DNA of 64,000 nt, taken from contig CAJHNH020000558.1 in the NCBI GenBank assembly GCA_905116865.2, forward strand, positions 1,215,114 to 1,279,113, given 5' to 3'. The translations under genes were made by a program, and so were the position numbers. The notes under the pieces are model-generated. The model had not been told where the DNA came from, made no database searches, and worked only from the letters and a program-made list of their open reading frames with translations. Shown here one piece after another: positions 11,813 to 23,610 of the stretch; the stretch's first letter is position 1, and every line of letters begins with the position of its first letter. This DNA is from Candidula unifasciata (Eukaryota > Mollusca > Gastropoda > Stylommatophora > Geomitridae).

Positions 11813-12180
11813 GCTTATCATCATCATCATCATCATCATCATCAAGTGCCTTGCCGACTAGCTATCATACCTCCCTACAATCTTTTATCTGCAACTGTGT
11901 GTAACAGTTCGTGTTTTGACACCCATCAGTGCCAGGACAAAAAGCTGTCAAGAGTCTTCTCGCGCTGTCTTCCCCTGTCTCTCTTTCCATATATGTTTCC
12001 AGTAGTTCCAACATGCTCCAGTTTCCTTCTTCTCACAACATGACCAAAAATTACGTCTGTCCCTTTCTGTTGTTTGTGATAAGATGTCTTCGAGCCTTTG
12101 CCTCTTTCAAAACATGGGAGCTGTCCTAGGAATTCTAAGGATTCTTCAGTAAAACCATATCTCTAAAGCCTCAATAAATT
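11813..12180 (-). mobile_element. LINE-R C-terminal fragment with (ATG)n tail
   Basis: The minus strand ends with a GMIASRQGT-like peptide and a stop, directly followed by a tandem tail seen on the plus strand as tcatcatcatcatc (11818-11845). Upstream on the minus strand are VIFGHVVRRRKLEHV-like remains, broken by stops. Confidence 0.6.
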
Positions 12181-12221
12181 GTTATGCTTACATTGTAATA
12201 ATAATGTGCATCTGGGCTCAG

Positions 12222-12375
12222 AAGGGCGAACGCACTTCGTTATTCCCGGATGCCGAATTCGATACTAGCTGGGGGCCATATATGGCAACAGATCGCTTTG
12301 CGTTGGTTTCAACAGTGTTATTGTGAGCCGACCGTTGTGAGAGTGCAGTGGCAAACTGCTTAAAATGAAAATTGC
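12222..12375 (+). mobile_element. SINE-B copy, diverged
   Basis: gcgaacgcacttcgttattc then gaattcgatactagctg and gcgttggtttcaacagtg match the family head. Confidence 0.55.
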
Positions 12376-12601
12376 ATAGTGAAGTAAACACAACCTACTT
12401 TTTTATATTTAAACACAGAGATGACAGAGTAAATTAATTATGTTTGGCGACGTATTTCTTCTTCTGTCTTCCTTTTCGATCTTCTCTAAAAAAAGCCCTT
12501 GGGGCGTTCTATTATTGTTTACAGCTAGGCTGAGATATATGTGCCTTTCGGTCCAACATTTCAGATTTGACTAAACCTTTAATTAGTCTAATATTACCAA
12601 A

Positions 12602-12885
12602 TGCGGCTGGTCAAGTGGTTACGAATGATGCGTTCTCAACAGAGACTCAGATTCGAATCTTCGTTAAGGTGTTGGGTTATTTTCTTTTGTAGGACAAAAT
12701 TAAAAAAAAAAAACGATATCCTGCACAGTTCGTGGCGACTGCCCTAGCGCTGAAGCCCCATATCCTCAGGCTGAAGACCACCCATTCACCCCCCCCCCTC
12801 CCCCACCATTCCTTTTTTCTCCCTCCCTGCCCAGTCTTTCCTACACCACCTCAAAAGAAAATAGTACATATAGACCGGAGCTTGC
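12602..12885 (+). mobile_element. SINE-C copy
   Basis: gcggctggtcaagtggttac, cagattcgaatcttcg as B box, then ctgcacagttcgtggcgact and atatcctcaggctgaagacc. Confidence 0.6.
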
Positions 12886-12889
12886 TCCT

Positions 12890-12992
12890 CTCTCGTCACC
12901 GGTATTGCAACGTCCTGGGAAGTAAAGGCGGTAGGCGTGATTTGACTCCATCTCCCACCAAGCACCTACTGGGCTACAAAATATAGATCCAG
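12890..12992 (+). mobile_element. SINE-A fragment
   Basis: gggaagtaaaggcggtaggc then cccaccaagcacctactggg. Confidence 0.55.
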
Positions 12993-13024
12993 AAATAAAT
13001 GACGGAGCAAACAATTATTTTTTT

Positions 13025-13170
13025 TTTAATGATCCTGGCTTTCAGGTCCACCCAGCCTTGAGTGGGTATCAGGTACATTCGTGGGAAGTCAGGGCAGCTG
13101 GCGTTATCCTGATCTATAAAATACACACCTATTTGCCCCATTACGCCTAAAGGCATGAAAAAATGGGTCC
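13025..13170 (+). mobile_element. SINE-A fragment
   Basis: caggtccacccagccttgag then ggcagctggcgttatcctga. Confidence 0.6.
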
Positions 13171-13659
13171 TTGAATTTTTAAATATGAGCAGTTACGATA
13201 TTTTTTTTTTAACGTCTATCCTTTATCCCTCCTAAACTGGGCCTAGGAACCCACCCATGGCTGGCTGACGTATTAAAGACTTGTTTGTATCTAGTTCACG
13301 GTAGCCTTGCTTGACTGCATGTAGTTTACATGGATCAGATTTATGTTTTGTTTAAGTGTCACATCCTTATATTCTGTAGTCAGATATCTAGACATGTCGG
13401 GTTCAAGGGTCAAAGTCTATATTTCGTTCATTTAATGAATACTGTTGGCGTCTGGGGCTTATGGATTCTGAACGAAGTTGCATAATTCAGGCTCGTTTGT
13501 GCAGCAGGGGAGTTGGTAGCAGAACGATTTGTTTTGATATAGACAATTTTAAGAGCGTCGAAACATTCAGAAATTTCTGGCCAACTACTGAACGAAAAAT
13601 ATTGCTAAGTAAAACTACAAAACGACAATTTATGCGGGTGAAACGAGACGTTCTTTGGT

Positions 13660-14062
13660 GGATATGCAACTTCTTCTTCTTCTTAAAGTCCATGCCGTGT
13701 GGCGTTGGTAGTCATGTTATCCACAAATATATCTCGTGTGTACTTTCAGTCAACTCTGACACAGATAATTCTCCATTCCACGATGTCAAACTGTCTAGTA
13801 TCTTTTCTCTCGATATCCCTCTGCTTCTCCTCTCCTTTAGCTATCCAACTATCACAATGTACTTTAGTTGTCTCCTTCTCATCACATGACCAAAGAATGT
13901 AGATTTGCTCTTTCTGATGTGGACAGTCAGTTCTCTTCGTGAATCAGTTTCCTTTAAGACATCATCATTACTTTTTTAAATGTGTGCAGTATACTCTCAT
14001 CATTTGTCTATAAAACAAACATTCTCGTAGCTTCCAAATTAGTTTTCACTAACCTACCAGCT
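13660..14062 (-). mobile_element. LINE-R2 C-terminal fragment with GAA tail
   Basis: The minus strand carries FGHVMRRRR-like remains and ends in WITTNATRHG-like sequence followed by AAGAAGAAGAAG (plus strand cttcttcttctt, 13670-13685). It matches 51245-51700 along its whole length. Stops interrupt it. Confidence 0.6.
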
Positions 14063-14106
14063 GTTCATGATTCATTTTTGTATGTGAAGAAAGGATTTAT
14101 ATAGCT

Positions 14107-14141
14107 AACTATAAACATTACTATATATATATATATATATA
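14107..14141 (+). repeat. (AT)n array
   Basis: Pure TA/AT run. Confidence 0.9.
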
Positions 14142-14143
14142 TT

Positions 14144-14418
14144 GAGGGAGACTAGGGCTGGAAGACAACTTTTTGCAGACGTCGGAGGAAGACGGTCGGG
14201 GTTTCTTGGTCACGTTGTTAGAAGAGGGAAACTAGAACACGATGTGACCACTGTCAGGATCCGCGAAAAGAGAGGCAGATGAAGGCAGTGCGATGGGATT
14301 ATGGACGGCTTTTTTATTATGGCATGGAGAGGGTGTCAACGCAAGAACTGATACACGCAGTTGTAGATACAGATTGTGGAGAGGTATGATCGCCCACACC
14401 AATTGGCACGACATTTGA
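14144..14418 (+). mobile_element. LINE-R C-terminal fragment ending in the AT array
   Basis: Reads RGKLEHDVTTVRIREKR, then ELIHAVVDTDCWRGMIA and a stop, then gatgatatat. The tail runs straight into the AT dinucleotide array at 14419. Confidence 0.65.
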
Positions 14419-14525
<107 letters not shown>

Positions 14526-14569
14526 GTCACCAATCTCGAGTCTATTCCTTAGCTTGATGGATACCTTCA

Positions 14570-14573
<4 letters not shown>

Positions 14574-14627
<54 letters not shown>
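14574..14627 (+). repeat. (CA)n array
   Basis: Pure CA, about 27 units, only 50 bp from the GT array and complementary to it, so the two could pair. Confidence 0.95.
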
Positions 14628-14628
<1 letters not shown>

Positions 14629-14639
14629 TGATATCCTGG

Positions 14640-15641
14640 CAATTTCGTTTTCTATCGTCTTTTTTCCCTCTATGCACAACAGTCTCTGATCAGTAATTTT
14701 GGTACAACTCACGAAATTCACCCCATTTCGTCGACTGCGTGGTTAAGAAGCGATTTCCATGGGCTATCTTGTGTTGTAGGGGTGTCATGTGTTCATCGTT
14801 TTGCCCATTTTAAGCACACAGAAAAGAAAGCTGCGCAGGGTCGTCTGGTAGACAGTGTGTCGACTTCGTCGAACAAACGGGAGCCATTTGTCGGCACACT
14901 GTGTATAAACAGCCAAGGAAGACATCTCATAACACCCCCTTACAACACAAGACAGCCCATGGTTACCGCTTTGAAATCTCGCCACCGAAGAGATGGGTTG
15001 ACTTTCATAAGTAGTTCAGTAATTGTTTACTTTTGTTCTCCAATTCTACTGTAACAATTATTTCAAGAGTGTCTTTGATTGATAGATGAATGGTCGGAGG
15101 ACGGACAGACATATAGACCTACATACCTATAGACAAAATAAAAGCGAAAGAAAACAACCCCTCCATCTTACACACAACATACTTAAGTGTCGTGTCATTA
15201 TATCCTACCTCAGTATTTCAATTGATTGGTGAACGAAGGCAAATATTCCAGGCGTCATCAAGTGCAGTAAGTCATTACTTTACACACTCTAAAATACCCT
15301 ACATCAATTTGCAATGATTCTTTTTATTGCAGTAGTTGGTCCTTTCTTTGATTGATCCCAGAAGGTACAACGCCCTATTTTCTCTCACGAAATAGATTAC
15401 ATCCTGGTTCTTTTCAAGTTGGTAAGAGGCCAAAGGGGAAATAGGATCCAGGTGTTGCGTGTGAAAAGAGCGCAGCCAGCCATGATGTGACGCCGTAGCT
15501 GGGAATACGACCCAGGTGTACATTTCTGAAGAATGATATGTTGATTATCTAGTTATATTATCGCTATCAGATGTAGACAACTTCCCACTCATTTCTTTTT
15601 TTTTTTTTTTTTGAATTGTAAACGTGAATCATGAACCAAAG
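14640..15641. other. No feature recognised
   Basis: Short open frames only, without family motifs. T-run at 15597-15612. Confidence 0.45.
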
Positions 15642-16046
15642 CAGTGTTCTTCACCCCGTGGCCACGGAAAAGTCATGTGGGCCGCCGAAAAATGTTGATT
15701 AATAATGACACAAGGCAGGGAATGGAGTTTTTCTTTTCAAGACAGTAAAATTAATACATAACAGAGACTTCCTATCTGTGTGAACAGACTAAAACCAAAC
15801 AGAGAAATCGAATGGATTTTGTTGTAGGGCTTCATAAGTCAGAAACAACGCTCCAGCTACATGTCAAATTATTAACCTCTAAGTAGCAGCAACTCACGCA
15901 TTAGCTGAAAACTGTAAAAATTTTACACATAATATTTGAGAAATAAACTGCCGTCTAGATTTTTTCCCTTTGTGTTTGGTAATCTGTCCGGTGGGCCGCT
16001 AAACCTGTTTTGGTGGGCGCGGTCTAAAACAGGTTGATAAACACTG
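15642..16046. mobile_element. hAT-like miniature element, 405 bp
   Basis: The left end is CAGTGTTCTTCACCCCGTGG; the right end, inverted, is CAGTGTTTATCAACCTGTTT. Subterminal gggccgcc/ggtgggccgc motifs also mirror each other. Flanking 8-mers aaccaaag and atctaagg match at five of eight. No coding capacity. Confidence 0.6.
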
Positions 16047-16049
16047 ATC

Positions 16050-16674
16050 TAAGGCGTGTATTATACGTGAGAGACACACTGTGTCTGTAAAAGTGCCCAA
16101 TGAAACATACTCTATACAGGGAAATACTAACTAACTTTAGCATTTGCCGTCTCCAATTCTACTGGACAATATTATACTCACAAGTTTCTCACCATTTGTT
16201 CTAAACGTATTAGCGTTAACTTTCTTGAGATAATAAAACAGGCCCGGGGGGCAAATCCTGCTGCATGGGCAATGCATATTCTCTCCATTACTGTTCAGGC
16301 TGTTTGCTATTGAAAATAAGAGCTTTATACCTAACCCTAATCTGTATCACCACGGGCTGTGATTCTAATATAGCACACACAGAAAACTATAGTGTGTAAA
16401 TAATTTGGGTCAGTAATTAACAATAACAAAAATTATGTTTACAGTTTATAGAAAAAACGTACTTTAGCAATGCAAGGTTGAATACTATGGCGATCCTTTT
16501 GCAAAATATTAGCAAACAAGGTAAAGGGAAAATACCGAGATCATACAACCGTTCTCTTGTAAGATACCGATGAGAATCATTCACTATTTCGCAATAACTA
16601 AAGAAGAAAATCGGGACTTTTGAATTTAATTGTTTTAAGAAGATTATTAGAGTGTCGTAGATCAGGAAGATGAC

Positions 16675-16678
<4 letters not shown>
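16050..16678. other. No feature recognised
   Basis: AT-rich; no coding signal or repeat match seen. Confidence 0.45.
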
Positions 16679-16736
<58 letters not shown>

Positions 16737-16911
16737 ATTTATTATTTAGTTAGTTATTTAGTTATTTTAGTTTATTTTTTAGTTAGTTAGTTTAGTTTAG
16801 TTAGTTAGTTAGTTAGTTAGTAGTTAGTTAGTTAGTTATTTTAGTTAGTTTAGTTAGTTAGTTAGTTAGTTAGTAGTTAGTTTAGTTAGTTAGTTAGTTA
16901 GTTAGTTAGTC
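16679..16911 (+). repeat. (TTAG)n array
   Basis: About 230 bp of TTAG/GTTA with occasional TTTA and deletions. Confidence 0.95.
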
Positions 16912-17159
16912 GACTGATTATCCTCATTGCCAATCGAACCATTCAGTCCATAAGTTCTCGGATCTCCGTAAAGGCTGCAGCGTGTGGCGGTTGGACGACA
17001 CCCGTTCTGTGCTTGCATCTTATTCTTTTTTTGGCTTCCAGCATAGTGCGCTTGTCTGGTCCACACCCTCTTTAACGCTCTCTTCTTTCAGTTTGGTTAT
17101 GGTTGCAGATTCACGTCGCACGTGGTTATCACAAACGTCTTCCTTCTCGTAGAGAATTT

Positions 17160-17392
17160 GTTATAAAAGCCTGGTCCAAGGCTGATCAATCGGTACTTGG
17201 TGGGCGATGTGGTCAGTATCACACCGGCCGCCTTCCCTTCCCATGACTAAACCTGGTACCCGTTTCAGTTAGATCTGAGAGCACAGATCCACTCTAAAGG
17301 AGAACAAACTTTGGACTTTTTTGGAACCTGAACCCACGACCTTTGAATTGGCAAGGAAGCGACTAGCCGCTTCACCATGGCGGCTCCCACAT
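17160..17392 (-). mobile_element. SINE-A copy
   Basis: cgatgtggtcagtatcacac through gaacccacgacctttgaatt to ttcaccatggcggctccc. Confidence 0.75.
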
Positions 17393-17622
17393 ACGTAGTG
17401 CTGGACCTATATCGTATAAACGGATCGACACTCGGTGGGCGATACGGTCAACATCACACCGGCCGCCTTTACTCCCCATGACTTTATCTGGTACCCATTT
17501 TCAGGCTAGGTCGACCTAGAAGCCAATGGTAATTAAAAAAAAAATATCGTGCAGATTTTGAACCCACGACCTTCGGGCTCTCAGTCGGGCTTTTATCTGC
17601 CACACCACTGCGGTCCCTACCT
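17393..17622 (-). mobile_element. SINE-A copy, tandem to the previous one
   Basis: gcgatacggtcaacatcaca through gaacccacgaccttcgggct. Same orientation and head-to-tail with 17160-17392. Confidence 0.75.
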
Positions 17623-17639
17623 CAGCATATTTCAGTATT

Positions 17640-17915
17640 CTTCTTCTTTGCGTTCACCAGCTGTGAACTCCGGCGAAAAGTTCTGGTCGTTCATCTACTT
17701 CTAGATTGCAGTCCTGTTACAGAACCTGAGTATTGCGTATGCATCCGTTTTACAGATCTGACTCATTTGTACGCAGACCACTGGTTGCTTGCCTCTCAGG
17801 CAGATGCACTCCGACTTTGAAGGAAGCTCCCAATTAGTCGACTCTTACTACATGCTGTTGGGTAGGCAGTGGGTCTGTTCTTGTTTTCCCTATAACAGGG
17901 CCCAAGAACCCACAC
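17640..17915. repeat. Repeat E, longest copy
   Basis: Starts with cttcttctttgcgttcacca, then gttacagaacctgagtattg and gcctctcaggcagatgcact. Other copies at 6481, 43840 and 54080. Starting with a CTT run suggests a LINE 3' end on the minus strand. Confidence 0.6.
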
Positions 17916-19194
17916 AAGGATATTTCAGTTTTAAATGTTACGCAAGAACCCGTCTCTTTATACTGGCTCAGCAAAGTGTTGTATTACACATAACCTGTGG
18001 ATGATAGAATACATTACTGGGTGACACACATTTATGGTAATCCTCAGTTCAGCAAACGCTGCCAAAATAAATATCACTTCACATTTAGCGTCAAACGTAT
18101 AGAAACCAATTTAAACTATAATACAAACAATAAACATCTGTGGGGGAAATAAAGACGTTTTGGGCTGCTGATGGAATCGGTGCTCCCGGTAGTTTCCATT
18201 TGGAACACCAACTTATCCTTAGTACCATCTGGGCATTACCTATTTTCTTTTTTAAATCAAATTTAACAGAGTCGACAGAACGCCGTCAGAGAATTACCAT
18301 TTTTCACTGATGTAATTAAATGTACACTTTCACTAAATAAAGGGTTTAGAGAAATGATATATAGATAGTCGTTAGGTATTTAATTAGAAAGAAAAAATTT
18401 GAAAAATTGTTAACAAGATTGGTGGGAAAAGAGCAGGCGGAAGACAAACATAAAATACCTGGCTGGCATCGCCACATATAGCTGACAAAAGCCTTGATCT
18501 GATCCGTAATTCTGGTGATCGCGTGGGGTGGAGAACAAAAAAGCCTTAACATAATGGTAGATTATAATGATAATAGTGATGGTGATTTTGATAATGATGA
18601 TGATTTCATGGAAATAAATGCACAAATCTTTTCACCTTAAGTAATGCGGACGGTTTCAAAATGGGAGTGGGGGCATAACAAGGGATTACTCACCAACAGT
18701 AAATGTAAGCAAAGGGACAATTTTCACGCCAGCGGTGCATCAAGATCTACCTTGGAGATAAGGTCATTTGGTCAATCAAACGGTAGTCTCCCCACCGGAA
18801 GTAGGACACGTTCCATTGATAACTTTGTTGGACTAGTCTACCGTGGTCGAGGTTATTGGTGTGGCGCTCTGTTGTTGTCTTGCATTCACGTTTTTATTGC
18901 GAGAAAGAGACTGCCTGTGACATAGGTTTCGTCACTCTCTGAAGGGTTTATGTGTTAGACCCAGTTGTCGATGTTTTTGTAGTGTTAAAGGCTCTGGAAT
19001 GCTGAAATATAGAAGACGCGATATCAGCGTTTTGTAAATCACTTTGTGCCAAGGCCGGGTGGCTCAAAGTGGACCAATCAGAAGTGAGCTAGGCTAAAGG
19101 TCGACCACTCGGAAGTTGCTAGTGTGTAAATGGGCGGTCCGTGGGGGGACTAACGTTTTTATTACCTGTCATTTGAAAAAAAAAACATTTGACT
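17916..19194. other. Mostly unassigned sequence
   Basis: Apart from Repeat J at 18208 nothing is recognised. The 93-codon frame at 18644-18925 has no family motif and I do not call it a gene. Confidence 0.4.
18208..18300. repeat. Repeat J copy
   Basis: ttagtaccatctgggcatta then gtcgacagaacgccgtcaga match 19195-19290. Confidence 0.5.
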
Positions 19195-19370
19195 CCGTTA
19201 GTACCACCTGGGTATTAATTAAATTTTTTTTTATATCAAATTCAACTGAGCCGACAGAACGCCGTCGGAGCTGGTAGGCAGACATATACACCAGCATTTA
19301 TAAAAAAAAATCATGTATCAGAAAAGTGTGCATAAAAACTAGAACACATAGCAAAGCTAGAGTCAAGTTT
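19195..19370. repeat. Repeat J copy, longer
   Basis: gttagtaccacctgggtatt, gccgacagaacgccgtcgga, then tcagaaaagtgtgcataaaa, which also occurs at 24057. Confidence 0.5.
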
Positions 19371-19548
19371 TTATAGACTAATCGGCACTAGTTGGGGGGT
19401 GTGTTTAACATCACGCCAGCTACCGTTACTTCCTAGCACTTTATATGGTATCAATTATAGATTAGGTCGACGTGGGAGCTAAGATTTTTTTTTTTCTACA
19501 TCGCTCTTGATGCGGATCCAAACCCAACACGTTCGGAAAGGCAAGCTG
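19368..19548 (-). mobile_element. SINE-A copy
   Basis: gtttttatagactaatcggc, then ttaacatcacgccagctacc and attaggtcgacgtgggagc. Confidence 0.65.
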
Positions 19549-19719
19549 AGATGACGTGAGACGATGTAATTATTGTTGTTTAATTCTAACCCTAAAAGAT
19601 ATTCGAGCACATGCCCCCGAGATTTCATTCAGTGCTTACTAGACAAAGCAATTACTTTTTTTCTTCATCTTTCTGCTGCCGATCTGTACCACTTCTGAAG
19701 GTGGTTGCGCAAGTTAGAT

Positions 19720-19835
19720 CCCCCCCCCCCCCCCCCCCAAAAAAAAAAAAAACCTTTTTTTTTCATCTCCAGTCAGAAGATCCTTTCCCCCAAAAAAAAA
19801 AAAACCTTTTTTTTTCATCTCCAGTCAGAAGATCC
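19720..19835 (+). repeat. Poly-C/poly-A/poly-T with a 50-bp direct duplication
   Basis: ttcatctccagtcagaagat with its flanking A and T runs occurs twice in a row. Confidence 0.85.
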
Positions 19836-19839
19836 TTTA

Positions 19840-20170
19840 CAGAACGACGCTCTTGTCCCGACACGCTTGACAGTTTCTCTTCGCCCAATTCTCCAGCTCT
19901 ATGTATTTTCAAAACCAGTGCCTGTTCAGCGTCTTGTGTATTCCTTCGCGGAGATCTGCCTTTCTCTTTGCCTAATTCTCCAGCTCTATGTACTTTCAAA
20001 ACCAGTGCATGTTCAGCGTCTTGTGTATTCCCTGGCGGAGGTCTGCCTATGTCTCGTTTAATAAGGTCAAATAAGATCAGCTTACCTAACAGGATGCAGA
20101 ATGCTGTTTATGAGCCAGTTCTTCTCGAAGCTCACAGCATGCAAGATGCCGGTGTTTTTCCTCTTCTTGG
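19840..20170 (-). mobile_element. LINE-X C-terminal fragment with an internal 87-bp duplication
   Basis: The start (cagaacgacgctcttgtcc) and end match the 3' part of the copy at 26225-26825 (cagaacgtcgctctcatcac). Within it a segment beginning near 19888 repeats near 19975, about 87 bp apart. That is 29 codons, so the duplication is in frame. Confidence 0.6.
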
Positions 20171-20289
20171 TCTATGGTCTATAGCATCCAACCCCCACCC
20201 CCCCCCCCCACTTTAGACTTCCCTAACCCCCCCCCCCTCCCCCCACTCTTTACACACAGAAACAAAATATACCTATCTTCTTACTGAGA

Positions 20290-20570
20290 ATTGGGAGCAA
20301 CCGTTGTTTAGTGTCTGGAGCTCGCCTGTGGATCCAAAGGTCGTGGGTTCAAATATAAATATTGCTAGAACTTTTTCAAAAAATGACCTCAGCTGCTAAG
20401 TCGACCCAGCCTTTAATGTGTACCAGGTAGAAGTCATGAAGTAAAGGCTGCTGGCGACATGCTGAACCACATCACCCACCAAGTGCCGATTGGCCTATAA
20501 AATATCGGTCTAACGGTATATGCCCAATTTGCCTGTAGGCGTCGAAAAGGCTTCTTTACTTAGCTACCCG
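20290..20570 (+). mobile_element. SINE-A copy, full length
   Basis: Head gcaaccgttgtttagtgtct, then aaaggtcgtgggttcaaata as B box. Body ccaccaagtgccgattggcc and end ttgcctgtaggcgtcg. Confidence 0.75.
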
Positions 20571-20572
20571 GG

Positions 20573-20642
20573 ATTCCAACCGTATTCCTCCACATAAAAG
20601 TCGGCGTTGCAACCACTGGTATACCACTCCTTTCCACGTTTT
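20573..20642 (-). mobile_element. tRNA-like fragment
   Basis: gggattccaaccgtattcct then ggcgttgcaaccactggtat. The minus strand is tRNA-head-like; family unclear. Confidence 0.35.
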
Positions 20643-21033
20643 CTAAGTTAATGAATGAAAAATGTCTCTCAAAAACATTTAGTAGAGCCTTGTCGCCATA
20701 TCATAGAAATTTGTGCATTCATTCTAAGTATGTCTAGCAGCACAAGCATGTATGCATTCATTTTATTTGCCTATAACATACACATGTTTATTCAAAATGC
20801 ATATTTCGAATGCTGGACGTCACAATATAATTGTATGCAAACATATATATGTAAATATGCAGTAGGTGTTTTGTTTCATTTTTCAAACCTCTTGACATCA
20901 ATGTCGTGCAACATTTTTTTTTTGTAGAATGGAGATACGCAAAGCACGTAAATGTAATTCCTTGTTTTACACTGACGTAAATAGTAGAGCGAGTCTAATA
21001 GCAAAGATTACGGTAGGGGCGTGAAGGGTGACT

Positions 21034-22459
21034 CACGTATGTATGTATGTATGTATGTATGTATGTATGTATGTATGTATGTATGTATGTATGTATGTAT
21101 GTATGTATGTATGTATGTATGTATGTATGTATGTATGTATGTATGTATGTATGTATGTATGTATGTATGTATGTATGTATGTATGTATGTATGTATGTAT
21201 GTATGTATGTATGTATGTATGTATGTATGTATGTATGTATGTATGTATGTATGTATGTATGTATGTATGTATGTATGTATGTATGTATGTATGTATGTAT
21301 GTATGTATGTATGTATGTATGTATGTATGTATGTATGTATGTATGTATGTATGTATGTATGTATGTATGTATGTATGTATGTATGTATGTATGTATGTAT
21401 GTATGTATGTATGTATGTATGTATGTATGTATGTATGTATGTATGTATGTATGTATGTATGTATGTATGTATGTATGTATGTATGTATGTATGTATGTAT
21501 GTATGTATGTATGTATGTATGTATGTATGTATGTATGTATGTATGTATGTATGTATGTATGTATGTATGTATGTATGTATGTATGTATGTATGTATGTAT
21601 GTATTGTATGTATGTATGTATGTATGTATGTATGTATGTTATGTATGTATGTATGTATGTATGTATGTATGTATGTATGTATGTATGTATGTATGTATGT
21701 ATGTATGTATGTATGTATGTATGTATGTATGTATGTATGTATGTATGTATGTATGTATGTATGTATGTATGTATGTATGTATGTATGTATGTATGTATGT
21801 ATGTATGTATGTATGTATGTATGTATGTATGTATGTATGTATGTATGTATGTATGTATGTATGTATGTATGTATGTATGTATGTATGTATGTATGTATGT
21901 ATGTTATGTATGTATGTATGTATGTATGTATGTATGTATGTATGTATGTATGTATGTATGTATGTATGTATGTATGTATGTATGTATGTATGTATGTATG
22001 TATGTATGTATGTATGTATGTATGTATGTATGTATGTATGTATGTATGTATGTATGTATGTATGTATGTATGTATGTATGTATGTATGTATGTATGTATG
22101 TATGTATGTATGTATGTATGTATGTATGTATGTATGTATGTATGTATGTATGTATGTATGTATGTATGTATTGTATGTATGTATGTATGTATGTATGTAT
22201 GTATGTATGTATGTATGTCATGTATGTATGTATGTATGTATGTATGTATGTATGTATGTATGTATGTATGTATGTATGTATGTATGTATGTATGTATGTA
22301 TGTATGTATGTATGTATGTATGTATGTATGTATGTATGTATGTATGTATGTATGTATGTTATGTATGTATGTATGTATGTATGTATGTATGTATGTATGT
22401 ATGTATGTATGTATGTATGTATGTATGTATGTATGTATGTATGTATGTATGTATGTATG
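21034..22459 (+). repeat. Giant (GTAT)n tetranucleotide array, about 1.4 kb
   Basis: Almost perfect GTAT/TATG units for 1,425 bp. Phase breaks occur near 21604, 21638, 21904, 22171, 22219 and 22359. All frames on both strands are open because the 12-nt period gives only Met-Tyr-Val-Cys or His-Thr-Tyr-Ile codons. It is not a gene. Its right edge grades into tgcatgcatgc and mixed GTAT/GTGC to 22620. Confidence 0.98.
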
Positions 22460-22619
22460 TGTGTATGCATACACATACATACATGCATGCATGCATGCAT
22501 GCATGCGTGTATGTATGTAGGTGCGCGTATGTATGTGCGCATGTATGTCTGTTTATGTATGTGTGTATATGTATATATTTGTGTGTATGTATGTCTATGT
22601 ATGTGTGTATGCATGTATG
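22460..22619 (+). repeat. Degenerate GTAT/TGCA flank
   Basis: acatacatacatgcatgcat and related mixed units. The switch to ACAT makes it inverted relative to the main array over about 25 bp. Confidence 0.8.
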
Positions 22620-22790
22620 TTGAGTTGAGTCAAGAATTAACATCACAACACTCGGGGCATTCTCATACACGCTCCGTCCCCATCCTCGGCAGCCAGCGCA
22701 GAGTTCCAATACTAATGGTTGTATGTATGTCTTGCCTTTGCTCTGAGCGTAGCGTGCTAGCTGAACCCTCTGATCACACCCAGGTAAATT
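22620..22790 (-). mobile_element. LINE-T 3' module abutting the GTAT array
   Basis: Begins ttgagttgagtcaagaatta at the edge of the degenerate GTAT array and includes cactcggggcattctcatac, as in the copy at 11325. The array therefore lies on the 3' side of this element. Confidence 0.55.
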
Positions 22791-22904
22791 AATCACTCCA
22801 CCCCATAATAATCTGGTTTCTCTTCTGACTTCGTTACTTGTTCACAAAGACCTCTGACAACATCTGCCTTGTCATGTACAAATAAAACATATGTTAGAAA
22901 TTGA

Positions 22905-22995
22905 AATAGTGTATGTATTTGTGTGTGTATGTATGTGTATGTATTATGTATTTATGTGTGTATTTATGTATGCGCGTATGTTTGTATGTATGTAA
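22905..22995 (+). repeat. Degenerate TGTA/GTAT stretch
   Basis: Imperfect tgtatgtatgt units, 300 bp beyond the main array. Confidence 0.7.
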
Positions 22996-23033
22996 AGTTT
23001 GACACTACAATACTTTTTTTGGCACTCTTAAGC

Positions 23034-23066
23034 AGGGGTTTTCAACCTGTGGACCACGACCCCTTC
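23034..23066. mobile_element. hAT-like terminal fragment
   Basis: CAGGGGTTTTCAACCTGTGG followed by accacgacccc looks like a hAT end. It is cut off by the CTT array and has no visible partner. Confidence 0.4.
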
Positions 23067-23104
23067 TTCTTCTTTTTCTTCTTCTTCTTCTTCTTCTTCT
23101 TCTT

Positions 23105-23185
<81 letters not shown>

Positions 23186-23345
23186 GTTGTTGTTCTTCTT
23201 CTTCTTGTTCTTTTCTTCTTCTTCTTCTTCTTCTTCTTCTTCTTCTTCTTCTTCTTCTTCTTCTTCTTCTTCTTCTTCTTCTTCTTCTTCTTCTTCTTCT
23301 TCTTCTTCTTCTTCTTCTTCTTCTTCTTCTGCTTCTTCTTCTTCT
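23063..23345 (+). repeat. (CTT)n - (ATT)n - (CTT)n compound array
   Basis: CTT units, a central ATT block (23133-23186), TTG units, then CTT again. Open frames here are artefacts. Confidence 0.97.
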
Positions 23346-23610
23346 TTTTCTTCTACTACTGCTACAACCAGCAGCACCACTACCACCACCACTACCACTT
23401 ATACTACTACTACCACTACTTCTTCAAAAACAACAACAGCAACAGCAGCAGTAACAACAACAACAGCAACAGCAGCAGTAATAACAACAAGAACAACAGC
23501 AACAACAACTCTACTACTACTGCTACTACTACTGCTACTACTTCTACTACTGTTGCTGCGAGTTAATGCTGATGCTGCTGCTACTGCTGGTACTATTATT
23601 TCTGCTATTA
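23346..23610 (+). repeat. Mixed trinucleotide array
   Basis: Successive blocks of ACT/ACC, AAC/AGC, CTA/CTG and GCT/TGC units. A twice-present piece (aacaacaacagcaacagcag at about 23426 and 23456) shows internal duplication. Confidence 0.9.

Noticed and set aside
16679..16911. Telomere-like repeat
   Set aside because: Units are TTAG, not TTAGGG or TTAGG; an ordinary microsatellite.
21008..22792. Open frames of 498-581 codons on both strands
   Set aside because: Pure by-product of the stop-free GTAT array (codons repeat every 12 nt).
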